This document shows positions 23,740 through 31,834 of a stretch of 64,000 nt of DNA, piece by piece (the stretch's first letter is position 1; each line of letters begins with the position of its first letter). The notes beneath the pieces were generated by a model that had not been told where the DNA came from, did not search any database, and was given only the letters and a program-made list of their open reading frames with translations. A program made the translations under genes and the position numbers. This stretch comes from JBGLNJ01 sp034434835. Its GTDB lineage: Bacteria > Chloroflexota > Anaerolineae > Fen-1058. Where the stretch lies: assembly GCA_034434835.1 (NCBI GenBank), contig DAOTXX010000152.1:45606-109605 (forward strand). Direction: 5' to 3'.

Positions 23740-26460
23740 ATGTCCCCTCGTTCGTCCCACAAGCTTGCCGTTGCGATCCCTCGCATCCTCGCCGCGCTGG
23801 TGATGGCGATCGCGCTGTTGCTCACGACGCGACCCGGCGGGCCGGCCAGGGCGATCTCGAACACGGTCGTCATCAGTCAGGTGTACGGCGGCGGAGGCAA
23901 CGCGGGCGCCACGTACACCCACGACTTGATCGAGCTGTTCAATCGCGGCGACACCACAGTCAACCTCACGGGTTGGTCGGTCCAGTATGCTTCTGCGACC
24001 GGCAGCACATGGCAGGTCACTCGCCTGTCAGGTTCCATCGCCCCTGGGCAATACTATCTCGTCCAAGAGGCTCCGGGCGCAGGAGGAACCACCCACCTCC
24101 CCACACCGGATGCCTTTGGCGATATTGCCCTGAGCGCCACCGCGGGCAAGGTCGCGCTGGTCAACAACGCCACCGCACTCACTGGCGCCTGCCCGACCGG
24201 AGCCAACGTGGTCGATCTCGTCGGCTATGGCGGCGCCAACTGCGCCGAGGGGATGTCCGTACCCGCGTCGAGCAACACCACCGCGGTCCTCCGAAAGGGG
24301 AACGGCCGCACTGAAACCGATGACAACGCAGCGGATTTCATCCATACCGCGCCGAACCCGCGCAACACCGCCTCGCCCCTCAACCCATGCAGCGGTGGCC
24401 TGAGTGTGGCGATCTCCAAATCCGCCGCTGCCATAGTTGGGGCGGGCGGGCTATTGACCTATACATTGACCGTTGCCAATTCCGGCCCGCTCGACCATGT
24501 GGTGATCACCGATGCGATCCCATCCAACGCGACGCTTGCTTACGCGCTCGACGGCGGCGTGTCGAGTGATGGCGTGGTGACGTGGACGCTGGCTTCGGCT
24601 TTGCCAGGCACGCATACTGTCCGCTTTGCCGTCACGGCGACCCAGCTCCTCACGACGATCCTCAACAGCGGTTATGGCGTTCACGCAACCGTCTGGCCCA
24701 CCTTCACCACCGGTGCAGCGGTCCGCACGACGGTGGGCGATCACATCCCGATCCACGCGATCCAGGGTCACGGTGCATCATCGCCATTCGCCGGTTACAT
24801 GGTCAAAACGGCCGGCGTCGTCACCGGGCGATTCCAGGGCAACTGGCCGACCGGCGGAACGTTTGACGGCTTTTACATTCAGGATGCAACGGGCGATGGC
24901 GATCCCCAGACATCAGACGCCATCTTTGTCAATCACGGCAGGTTGAATGTGACTGTTCGTGTAGGCGATGTGGTCACGGTGACAGGATGGGTGCAAGAGT
25001 ACAGCGAATACGACAATCCCTGCCCCCCGTGCGAGACGCAAATCCGTGTGATAGACCCCAGCGACGTGCAGGTTGGCGGCCCGGCTCAGCTCCCAACATC
25101 TATCACGCTCAGCCCGCCCTGCGATCCCGCCGCCGCTGTGGCTTATCTGGAATCGCTCGAGGGCATGAACGTCGCGCTGCCTGCGACTGCTACCGTCGTC
25201 GGCCCGACCAGCTTTGAGACGATCATGGTCGTCCCTGGCACATTGGGGCTGAGCCGTGTGATGCGCCACTCGGCCTGCAGGGGAATGCCAATAGGCGCGC
25301 GGCATTGGGAACTCTATGGGCGGATTGGCGGCGCAGACGCGCCCGATCTCATCGTCGGCAGCGTAGTGAGCAACATCAAAGGCCCGCTGGCATATACATA
25401 TGGCTGCTATGTCATCGCCACGCAGGCCGGCCGCCCCTGGTCTGTGGTCACGAGCCAATCGCCGCCCTCTTCCCTGCCAGGCGGCCCGGCCGCCGGCGCA
25501 GACGAATTCACCGTTGCAACGTTCAATGCTTATCAATTTGATCCCGACGGCGGCGCGGCCAAGATGAGCAAAGTGGCTGCGGTCATCGCACAACTGGGTG
25601 GCCCGACCTTTCTCGCGCTCCAAGAGGTCTCGCCGACGGGCAGCCTGCCCACTCTGATCTCTCATCTCACAGCGCGCGGCTATCCTTATGGCTATGCTTA
25701 CTCGCACGAGGATGTGGGCGGGCACGGCGTCGCGCTGCTGTGGCGCACCGATCGGGTGAGCGGCGTCGTCACGTCCACCGCCCACCAGGGTTGTTCGGTC
25801 TATGGCAGCACATCGTCCACGTATGATCCGTTGAATGGCTATTGTCGGAGCCTCGGCCAGTATCCGCTCTTTGCGCGCCGCCCGGTCGTCGTCACCGGCA
25901 CAGTCAACCTGGCAGGCAGCCATCAGCAGATGGTCGTCATCGCCAATCACTTTAAGGCCAAAGGCACGCCAGCGGACGATCAACGGCGGCTGGAAGAAGC
26001 ACGATTTGTTGGCGGACTGGTGGACCATTTTGTGAGCCACGGCTCGCCCAACGTGATCGTGATGGGGGACCTGAACGACTGGGAGGACTCGCCGCCGTTG
26101 CAGGCGCTTTACGCCGGCGGCCATTTGACCAACACCTGGTACGCGCTGCCAGAGGACGCGCGCTACACCTATATCTATCAGGGCGTCTCGCAGGTGCTCG
26201 ATCACATTCTCGTCTCGCCATCGGTGCGGATGTGGCTGCGCGAGGTCACACCGCTTCGCATTGATGCCGATTATCCCTACTATCCCTACAGCAGCGATGC
26301 AACCGTCGTGTGGCGCACGTCGGATCACGATCCGATCTTGGCGCGATTCTCGGTTCCGCTCAGGACAGAGCGCCCCATCACGCCACTCATCCTGGGGCTG
26401 ATCGCCATCGTGTTGATCGTCCCGGTCGTCTTGATCCTGAAGAGGCGACCTTCAGCGTAA
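23740..26460 (+). CDS. large secreted nuclease with lamin-tail domain (ExeM/NucH-like)
   Basis: 906 residues from the ATG with GAGG seven bases upstream. A signal segment (about 10-35) is followed by a lamin-tail domain (about 40-165: VVISQVYGGGGNAG, HDLIELFNRG, LTGWSVQY). A DUF11-like beta domain follows (about 200-300: LTYTLTVANSGPLDHVVITD), then the ExeM-type OB region (FDGFYIQDATGDGD). The endonuclease/exonuclease/phosphatase domain (about 590-860) has ATFNAYQFDP, LALQEVSP, MGDLNDWEDSPP and the catalytic SDHDP. One C-terminal helix with basic tail (about 880-900) may anchor it to the envelope. It probably degrades extracellular DNA. It follows the restriction gene by 38 bp. Confidence 0.88.
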   Translation: MSPRSSHKLAVAIPRILAALVMAIALLLTTRPGGPARAISNTVVISQVYGGGGNAGATYTHDLIELFNRGDTTVNLTGWSVQYASATGSTWQVTRLSGSIAPGQYYLVQEAPGAGGTTHLPTPDAFGDIALSATAGKVALVNNATALTGACPTGANVVDLVGYGGANCAEGMSVPASSNTTAVLRKGNGRTETDDNAADFIHTAPNPRNTASPLNPCSGGLSVAISKSAAAIVGAGGLLTYTLTVANSGPLDHVVITDAIPSNATLAYALDGGVSSDGVVTWTLASALPGTHTVRFAVTATQLLTTILNSGYGVHATVWPTFTTGAAVRTTVGDHIPIHAIQGHGASSPFAGYMVKTAGVVTGRFQGNWPTGGTFDGFYIQDATGDGDPQTSDAIFVNHGRLNVTVRVGDVVTVTGWVQEYSEYDNPCPPCETQIRVIDPSDVQVGGPAQLPTSITLSPPCDPAAAVAYLESLEGMNVALPATATVVGPTSFETIMVVPGTLGLSRVMRHSACRGMPIGARHWELYGRIGGADAPDLIVGSVVSNIKGPLAYTYGCYVIATQAGRPWSVVTSQSPPSSLPGGPAAGADEFTVATFNAYQFDPDGGAAKMSKVAAVIAQLGGPTFLALQEVSPTGSLPTLISHLTARGYPYGYAYSHEDVGGHGVALLWRTDRVSGVVTSTAHQGCSVYGSTSSTYDPLNGYCRSLGQYPLFARRPVVVTGTVNLAGSHQQMVVIANHFKAKGTPADDQRRLEEARFVGGLVDHFVSHGSPNVIVMGDLNDWEDSPPLQALYAGGHLTNTWYALPEDARYTYIYQGVSQVLDHILVSPSVRMWLREVTPLRIDADYPYYPYSSDATVVWRTSDHDPILARFSVPLRTERPITPLILGLIAIVLIVPVVLILKRRPSA

Positions 26461-26483
26461 GCCACGGCTGCGCGCGAGAACTC

Positions 26484-27686
26484 ATGCCTCATTGGCGTCG
26501 CACTCTCTATACCATCTGGTTCACCGAATTCATTGCCATTGTCGGCTTTGCGTTCGTCATTCCGTTCATCCCGTACTACATCCAGCAACTCGGCGTGACC
26601 GATCCCAAAGAGGTCGCGTTGTGGGCGGGCCTGGCGCAATCCAGCCAGTCGCTGAGCCTGGCCGTGATGGCTCCGGTGTGGGGCGTGCTGGCCGACCGCT
26701 ATGGCCGCAAGATGATGGTCCTGCGCGCCACGTTGGCGGGTGCCGTGCTCATGGCGCTGATGGGATTCGTGACGAATGTCCAGCAGCTCGTGCTGCTGCG
26801 CGCGCTGCAGGGCGTGTTCACCGGCACGGTGGCCGCGGCAACGACGCTCGTGGCAGGCGTGGTCCCCAAGCATCACTCGGGCGCGGCGCTCGGATCGCTG
26901 CAGACGGCTATCTTTTTAGGCGCATCGCTGGGGCCGTTCCTGGGTGGCCTCATGGGCGACACGCTGGGCTACCGGCCCAGTTTCTGGATCACTGGCGCGT
27001 TATTGTTTTTCTCCGGTGTGCTGGTCTTGTTCTATGTGCGCGAAGATTTCCGCCCGACAGAGGATGCAGCGCGATCTGGGCGACTCGATTGGCGACAACT
27101 GACGCAGTTCCTGTTTGCACGCGCCGGCGCGGGCGGCGCGCTGTTGCTCATACTGATCGCGCGCCTGCTGCTCCGTGCGGGCACGCAGACTCTCCCGACG
27201 ATCCTGCCGCTTTTTGTGCAATCGCTCTTGCCAGCTCAAGCGCGCGTGGCCACCATGGCCGGGATCATCTCCGGCGCGAACGCCGTGGGCGCGGCGATTG
27301 GCTCGCCCGTGATCGGACGATGGGGCGACCGGTTGGGTCATCGCCGTCTGCTGATCCTCAGCGGTTTGGGTGCCGCCGTCTTGTACTTGCCCCAAGCCTT
27401 TGTCCCCGATCCCCTGTGGCTCGTGCCCTGGCAATTGTTGGTCGGCTTTGCCATCGGCGGCACGCTTTCGACGTTGACGGCGCTGCTGATCCAGTTCAGT
27501 CCCAAAGGACGCGAGGGGACGATCATCGGGCTGGATTCCAGCGTCACCGCGCTTGCCAATGGGCTTGGGCCGATGATGGGCGCCGGGATTGCGGCAAGCC
27601 TGGGACTGAACACCCCCTTCATCCTGGCTTCGGGCGTGATGGGGCTGGGGACCGTCGTCATCATCCTGTGGGTGCGCGAAAGATAA
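26484..27686 (+). CDS. MFS multidrug-type efflux transporter
   Basis: 400 residues, 12 predicted helices. Motif A is seen in WGVLADRYGRKMMVL between helices 2 and 3, and again as GRWGDRLGHRRLL in the second half. The arrangement resembles the TetA/MdtG (DHA1) drug:proton antiporters. The chosen ATG lies 23 bp behind the nuclease gene; ribosome site weak. A bidirectional terminator follows. Confidence 0.87.
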   Translation: MPHWRRTLYTIWFTEFIAIVGFAFVIPFIPYYIQQLGVTDPKEVALWAGLAQSSQSLSLAVMAPVWGVLADRYGRKMMVLRATLAGAVLMALMGFVTNVQQLVLLRALQGVFTGTVAAATTLVAGVVPKHHSGAALGSLQTAIFLGASLGPFLGGLMGDTLGYRPSFWITGALLFFSGVLVLFYVREDFRPTEDAARSGRLDWRQLTQFLFARAGAGGALLLILIARLLLRAGTQTLPTILPLFVQSLLPAQARVATMAGIISGANAVGAAIGSPVIGRWGDRLGHRRLLILSGLGAAVLYLPQAFVPDPLWLVPWQLLVGFAIGGTLSTLTALLIQFSPKGREGTIIGLDSSVTALANGLGPMMGAGIAASLGLNTPFILASGVMGLGTVVIILWVRER

Positions 27687-27697
27687 GCCAGGCCAAG

Positions 27698-27727
27698 ACC
27701 TCGCAGGTCTTGGGACCTGCGAGGTCC
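27698..27727. terminator. bidirectional terminator
   Basis: Perfect 13-bp stem GACCTCGCAGGTC (27698-27710)/GACCTGCGAGGTC (27715-27727), loop TTGG, between the convergent MFS and DUF2202 genes. Confidence 0.65.
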
Positions 27728-27748
27728 AAACTCGATCCAATTCAGTTG

Positions 27749-28300
27749 TCAGCGGCTCCAGCGGGGGACGAGGTACAGCGAGCTGGTGCTGGTCGAGCCA
27801 GCGTACCGCTGAAAGGCCGGCAGGTGCTGATACAGTGAGGCGTTCTTCAACTGGGAAAAGACCCGGACAATGTCTGGCTCCTCGACGAACTGCAGAAAGC
27901 GGTTGTACATCGCCACGTTATCCTTTTCCGCCTGGACGCCTGCCAGAGCGGCTTCTTTCAGCGTTGCGGGAGCTTGAACGTTGCCCGCGTACGGATCAGG
28001 CGGGACGGGCAGTGCATACGCCGCGAACAGCGACTTGAGCGCCGCGATGTGCGTAGCTTCCGACCGCACAATATTGGCGAACGGCGCGACCGGCCCGAAC
28101 TGGTCAATCACAGCCTGATAAAAGGCGCGCGCTTTGTACTCGTCATCGAGCGCGGCCACGAGCGCCTCGCGAGTCTGAACATCCAACGTCGTGTTTGTCG
28201 TCAAAAGCGCTTCGGGAACTTGGGCAAAAGCAGATGTCGCCAGGCTCAACACAGCGATCACTGCGATCGCCAAGCTTGTCATCACTTGCCATTTCTTCAT
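27749..28300 (-). CDS. ferritin-like DUF2202 secreted protein
   Basis: 183 residues from the ATG with AGGAG eight bases upstream. A Sec signal peptide (MKKWQVMTSLAIAVIAVLSL, cleaved after ATSAFA) is followed by a four-helix ferritin-like domain typical of DUF2202: ALDDEYKARAFYQAVIDQFG with Glu, RSEATHIAALKSLF with ExxH, and VQAEKDNVAMYNRFL. The carboxylate/His pattern suggests a di-metal site. Extracytoplasmic; function unknown, perhaps metal or oxidant handling. Divergent from the attenuated resistance operon. Confidence 0.85.
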   Translation of the reverse strand: MKKWQVMTSLAIAVIAVLSLATSAFAQVPEALLTTNTTLDVQTREALVAALDDEYKARAFYQAVIDQFGPVAPFANIVRSEATHIAALKSLFAAYALPVPPDPYAGNVQAPATLKEAALAGVQAEKDNVAMYNRFLQFVEEPDIVRVFSQLKNASLYQHLPAFQRYAGSTSTSSLYLVPRWSR

Positions 28301-28425
28301 CGTCTCATCTCCTGTAAGGTCAGGCCATTGGCCTGTTTTTGTTTTCTGCACCCAGTTTAGCAAAAGATGATCAAGAAATGATGGAGATCGGATGGATAAT
28401 AGGTGAAGATTCAGAGTGAGACTAC

Positions 28426-28453
28426 TTGACATCGCACATATCTGTGGTAGAAT
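28426..28453 (+). promoter_or_regulatory. sigma70-like promoter of the GNAT-ABC operon
   Basis: TTGACA (28426-28431), 16-bp spacer, TAGAAT (28448-28453). Transcription would start near 28460, about 30 nt before the leader ORF. Confidence 0.7.
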
Positions 28454-28490
28454 CGCGCCCGCAATCTTACGAAAGGAGGCGCACAATTTC

Positions 28491-28589
28491 ATGACCAGCG
28501 CGGTTTGCATCGCCCGCTATATCCGCGCCCGAGTTCCCAGCGGTTTCTCGGGTGTTTTGCCTTGTCGGAGTGCGCCTGGTGCCTGGTAG
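28491..28589 (+). CDS. 32-codon leader peptide
   Basis: ATG preceded by AAAGGAGG at a workable distance; 32 codons, stop TAG at 28587-28589. The peptide begins MTSAVCIARYIRARVPSG and contains Arg-Ala-Arg at 12-14, an R-x-R (+x+) motif of the type at which macrolide-bound ribosomes are known to stall. Too short to be an enzyme. It is followed within 25 bp by terminator 1. Its position between promoter and attenuator marks it as a regulatory leader. The function is inferred. Confidence 0.6.
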   Translation: MTSAVCIARYIRARVPSGFSGVLPCRSAPGAW

Positions 28590-28611
28590 ACAGAAAACGC
28601 GATTGCGCGTC

Positions 28612-28647
28612 AAGGCCGTGGGTGCGCTCGAATCCCACGGCCTTTTT
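28612..28647 (+). terminator. leader terminator 1 (attenuator)
   Basis: Perfect 11-bp stem AAGGCCGTGGG (28612-28622)/CCCACGGCCTT (28634-28644), 11-nt loop, T-tract TTTTT (28643-28647). Its left arm core CAAGGC (28611-28616) can instead pair with GCCTTG (28559-28564) inside the leader ORF. Confidence 0.8.
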
Positions 28648-28670
28648 ATTTCCTGTGTGTATTGCCTTTT

Positions 28671-28700
28671 GGCCGTGGGGGTGTACCTGCGGCCTTTTTT
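28671..28700 (+). terminator. leader terminator 2
   Basis: GGCCG (28671-28675) pairs with CGGCC (28690-28694), followed by TTTTTT (28695-28700). Its left part GGCCGTGGG (28671-28679) repeats the left arm of terminator 1 (28614-28622) exactly, so it can compete for CCCACGGCC (28634-28642). Confidence 0.65.
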
Positions 28701-28746
28701 GTTCGCGAGAGTTCAACCGCAACTTTTGCTCGAAGGGAAAATGAAC

Positions 28747-29304
28747 ATGAACACACAGCTTTTTGAAGGCAAACTGGTTCGCCTCGCGCCACCCGAACCC
28801 GAACGCGACGCGGAAATAGAATCCAAATGGACGCACGACGCCGAATACATGCGCCTGCTCAGCGATGCGCCCGTGCGCCCACTTTCACCCGTCCTGATCA
28901 AGAAAAAGTATGAAGAGGCCGAAAAGGAAAAGGCCACCAACCGATTCCACCTGACCATCCGCACCCAAGCCGACGACCGGCTGGTGGGATTCGTCAAGAT
29001 CGAAAACATCGAATGGAACAACGGCACCGGTCATCTGACGCTGGGCATTGGCGACCCGAACGATCGCGGCAAGGGCTATGGCCGCGAGGCGCTCGCGCTG
29101 ATCCTGCGCTATGCCTTTGCCGAGCTAAACCTGTATCGGCTGAGCGCGACGACGTTCGAGTACAACGAGCGCGCTCAGCGGTCCCTGGAAAAGGCCGGCT
29201 TTCAGCTCGAAGTCCGGCGACGACAGGCCGTTCACCGCGACAGTCGGCGTTGGGACACGCTCAGGTACGGGCTGTTGCGCGAGGAATGGGAACGTCAGGC
29301 GTAA
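28747..29304 (+). CDS. RimJ/RimL-like GNAT acetyltransferase (first of tandem pair)
   Basis: 185 residues. The ATG at 28747 is preferred over 28741: it has AAGGG nine bases upstream and aligns with the start of the paralogue (MNTQLFEGKLVRL versus MNNDLLHGQLVRL). GNAT motif A is LTLGIGDPNDRGKGYGREAL, followed by the NLYRLSATTFEYNERAQRSLEKAGF signature. The enzyme would use acetyl-CoA to acetylate a protein N-terminus or a small molecule such as an antibiotic. It is the first gene behind the leader/attenuator. The 3' end merges into a heptamer array. Confidence 0.85.
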   Translation: MNTQLFEGKLVRLAPPEPERDAEIESKWTHDAEYMRLLSDAPVRPLSPVLIKKKYEEAEKEKATNRFHLTIRTQADDRLVGFVKIENIEWNNGTGHLTLGIGDPNDRGKGYGREALALILRYAFAELNLYRLSATTFEYNERAQRSLEKAGFQLEVRRRQAVHRDSRRWDTLRYGLLREEWERQA

Positions 29305-29342
29305 AACGTCAAACGTGATGAGGTTGCGTTTTCACGTTTTAC
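29291..29342. repeat. heptamer-phased fold-back array at the GNAT1 stop
   Basis: ACGT recurs at seven-base steps (AAAACGT, CAAACGT) and is mirrored by CGTTTTCACGTTTTAC. The array begins in the last codons of the upstream gene. Confidence 0.5.
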
Positions 29343-29359
29343 ATTCGGGAGGCTCAAAC

Positions 29360-29917
29360 ATGAACAATGATCTCTTACACGGCCAGCTTGTCCGCCTGGT
29401 CGCCGCGAACTCGGAAACCGACGCCGAGTCGGTGGCGCGTTGGTCGAGGAATTCGGAATATCATCGGTTGATGGATAGCGAAGCGTTCGTTCCACGGACC
29501 GCCAAGCAAGCCAAAGAGAGCATCGCCGAATGGATGGAGCACGAACGTCCCAACAGCTTTGGCTTTGTGATTCGCACGCTCGCCGACGATCGCCTGATCG
29601 GCTTTGTCGGCCTGGGCGGGATCAACTGGAACAACGGCGACGGCTGGGTGGGCATCGGGATCGGCGAGCCAGAGTACTGGGGCAAGGGATACGGCACCGA
29701 CGCGATGCGCGTCCTGCTGCGCTTTGCCTTTGACGAGCTGAATCTGCATCGGGTTTCGCTCAGCGTGTACGCCTACAACTCGCGCGCGATCCGCTCGTAC
29801 GAAAAAGCCGGGTTCCAGATCGAAGGCCGCGCGCGGCGGACAGTGAACCGAGATGGGCAGCGCGCAGACGAAGTTTTTATGGGCGTGCTGCGAGAGGAAT
29901 GGGAACGTCATGCGTGA
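29360..29917 (+). CDS. RimJ/RimL-like GNAT acetyltransferase (second of tandem pair)
   Basis: 185 residues, the same length as its upstream paralogue and clearly homologous over the whole length. ATG with GGGAGG seven bases before. Motif A: VGIGIGEPEYWGKGYGTDAM; followed by NLHRVSLSVYAYNSRAIRSYEKAGF. A tandem duplication with divergence suggests different substrates. Same operon as the first GNAT and the exporter. Confidence 0.85.
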   Translation: MNNDLLHGQLVRLVAANSETDAESVARWSRNSEYHRLMDSEAFVPRTAKQAKESIAEWMEHERPNSFGFVIRTLADDRLIGFVGLGGINWNNGDGWVGIGIGEPEYWGKGYGTDAMRVLLRFAFDELNLHRVSLSVYAYNSRAIRSYEKAGFQIEGRARRTVNRDGQRADEVFMGVLREEWERHA

Positions 29918-29970
29918 AACGTTAAACGTGCCCCCCTCACGTTTCACGTATCACGTATCACGGAGTAACG
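29910..29970. repeat. heptamer-phased array between GNAT2 and exporter
   Basis: Units CACGTTT, CACGTAT, CACGTAT, CACGGAG; the first folds back on AAACGTG. It starts within the last codons of GNAT2 and ends just before the exporter ribosome site. Confidence 0.55.
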
Positions 29971-29980
29971 GGGTTCAACC

Positions 29981-31834
29981 ATGCTGACACCTGCACAATC
30001 CGGTTACGATCTCAGAAACACTGTATCGAACAATCGCCTGCAGGGCTTGTGGCGCATGATGACGGGCTTTCGCCTGGTCTACCTGGGCGCGATCCTCAGC
30101 CTGTGTGCGGCCACCGTTTTCAGAACATCCACGTTTATGCTGATCGGCAATTTTGTGGACCATGTCCTGGCGCAAAAGTTGTATCACCTGCTGCCGCTGG
30201 TCGCGCTGGGCTTTGTGGGCCTATCGCTGTTCCAGGGCGTCTTTTCCTTTCTGAGCGGACGGCTGGCTTCGCAGACAGCCGAGGGCGTCGCGCTGCGCCT
30301 GCGCAACTATATGTTCGACCACATCCAGCGATTGTCGTTCACGTACCACGACCAGGCGCAGACGGGCGAGCTGCTTCAGCGTTCCACGTCGGACGTGGAC
30401 GCTATCCGCCGATTCTTTGCCGAACAGGCCATCGGCACCGGCCGCATCGCGCTGATGTTCATCGTCAACCTGGTGGCCCTGCTGAATGTGAACGCGCGGC
30501 TGGCGCTGCTTTCGATCATCGTCGTGCCGGTGATCGTGGTCGTCTCGCTGTTCTTTTTCAGGCGCGTCTCGAAAGCTTACGAGGCGTATCAGGAACAAGA
30601 AGCCAGGCTTTCGACCGTCCTGCAAGAGAACCTGACCGGCATCCGCGTGGTCAAGGCGTTTGCGCGGCAGGCTTTTGAGCGGGACAAGTTCGAGAAGGAA
30701 AACTGGACCAAGTTTGTGCGCGGGCGGCGGATGGCGTTGATGCACTCGCTGTTCTGGCCGGCTTCGGACATTTTGTGCCACGCGCAAATGTTGTTCGGCT
30801 ACACGATCGGCGCGCTGATGGTGATCCGCGGCGAGATCACGCTGGGCAGTTACATGGCCTACATCGGCCTGGTCGGGATGCTGATCTGGCCGATGCGCGA
30901 CATGGGCCGGTTGATCGTCCAAATGTCCACCGGGCTGGTCTCGTATGGGCGCGTGACCGAGGTCATCCGCGAAGAGCGCGAGCCGCTGACTGAGGGCGCG
31001 TATCAGCCCAGCGGCAACGTGCGTGGCGAGATCGTCTTTTGCCATGTGAGCTTTGAGTACGATCATCACGAGGCTCCCGTGCTGAAGGACATTAGTTTTC
31101 GCTGTGAGCCGGGGCAGGTCGTGGCTTTGCTTGGCTCGACCGGCTCAGGCAAGACGACGCTGGTCAACCTGCTGCCGCGCTTTTACGAGTACACCAGCGG
31201 CAGCCTGACGCTCGACGGCGTGGAGTTGAAGGACTATTCACGCCACACCTTGCGCCGACAGATCGGCATCGTCGAGCAAGAGCCGTTCCTGTTCTCGCGC
31301 AGCATCCGCGAAAACATCACCTACGGCGTGGGGCGGGAGGTCTCTCAGGTCGAGGTCGAGGCCGCCGCGCGGGCGGCTGCGATTCACGACGTGGTCACGT
31401 CGTTTCCCCAGGGCTATGACACACTTGTGGGCGAAAAAGGTGTGACGCTATCTGGCGGGCAAAAGCAGCGCGTCGCCATCGCGCGCACGCTCCTCAAAGA
31501 CCCGCGCATCCTGATCCTGGACGACGCGACCTCGTCGGTGGACACCGAGACCGAGGCCGACATTCGCGCGGCGCTGGAGCGCCTGATGCAGGGGCGCACG
31601 ACGTTCATCATCGCGCACCGCATCCAGAGCGTGATGAACGCCGACCTGATCCTGGTGCTCGACCAGGGCGAGATCGTCCAGCGCGGGACGCATGAGGAGC
31701 TGAGCGCGCAGCCGGGCATCTATCGCCGGATTTACGAGATGCAGGCGCGCATCGAGGACGAGTTGGAAAAAGAAGTGGGCAAGGTCGAGACCTCAAAGGT
31801 CTATACGGAGGAGTTGGCCCATGTCGCACTATGA
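29981..31834 (+). CDS. heterodimeric ABC exporter half-transporter, subunit with degenerate catalytic site
   Basis: 617 residues: six-helix exporter domain (about 25-320) and nucleotide-binding domain (about 345-590). Walker A GSTGSGKTT, signature LSGGQ, Walker B ILILDDATSSVD, H-loop His in FIIAHRIQS. The residue after the Walker B Asp is Asp, not the catalytic Glu. This is the hallmark of the degenerate site in asymmetric exporters such as BmrC or TM287. It overlaps the next gene by 14 bp, so the two halves are co-translated. Expected to expel drugs or lipids. Confidence 0.93.
   Translation: MLTPAQSGYDLRNTVSNNRLQGLWRMMTGFRLVYLGAILSLCAATVFRTSTFMLIGNFVDHVLAQKLYHLLPLVALGFVGLSLFQGVFSFLSGRLASQTAEGVALRLRNYMFDHIQRLSFTYHDQAQTGELLQRSTSDVDAIRRFFAEQAIGTGRIALMFIVNLVALLNVNARLALLSIIVVPVIVVVSLFFFRRVSKAYEAYQEQEARLSTVLQENLTGIRVVKAFARQAFERDKFEKENWTKFVRGRRMALMHSLFWPASDILCHAQMLFGYTIGALMVIRGEITLGSYMAYIGLVGMLIWPMRDMGRLIVQMSTGLVSYGRVTEVIREEREPLTEGAYQPSGNVRGEIVFCHVSFEYDHHEAPVLKDISFRCEPGQVVALLGSTGSGKTTLVNLLPRFYEYTSGSLTLDGVELKDYSRHTLRRQIGIVEQEPFLFSRSIRENITYGVGREVSQVEVEAAARAAAIHDVVTSFPQGYDTLVGEKGVTLSGGQKQRVAIARTLLKDPRILILDDATSSVDTETEADIRAALERLMQGRTTFIIAHRIQSVMNADLILVLDQGEIVQRGTHEELSAQPGIYRRIYEMQARIEDELEKEVGKVETSKVYTEELAHVAL

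Noticed and set aside
28612..28644. tRNA T-arm-like sequence (GTGGG ... TCGAAT CCCAC) in terminator 1
   Set aside because: The loop has 11 bases instead of 7 and no acceptor, D or anticodon arm can be built around it; it is a terminator hairpin.
28552..28746. 63-codon N-terminal extension of the first GNAT
   Set aside because: It would translate through both terminators, overlaps the leader ORF in another frame, and the tandem paralogue aligns from ATG 28747.
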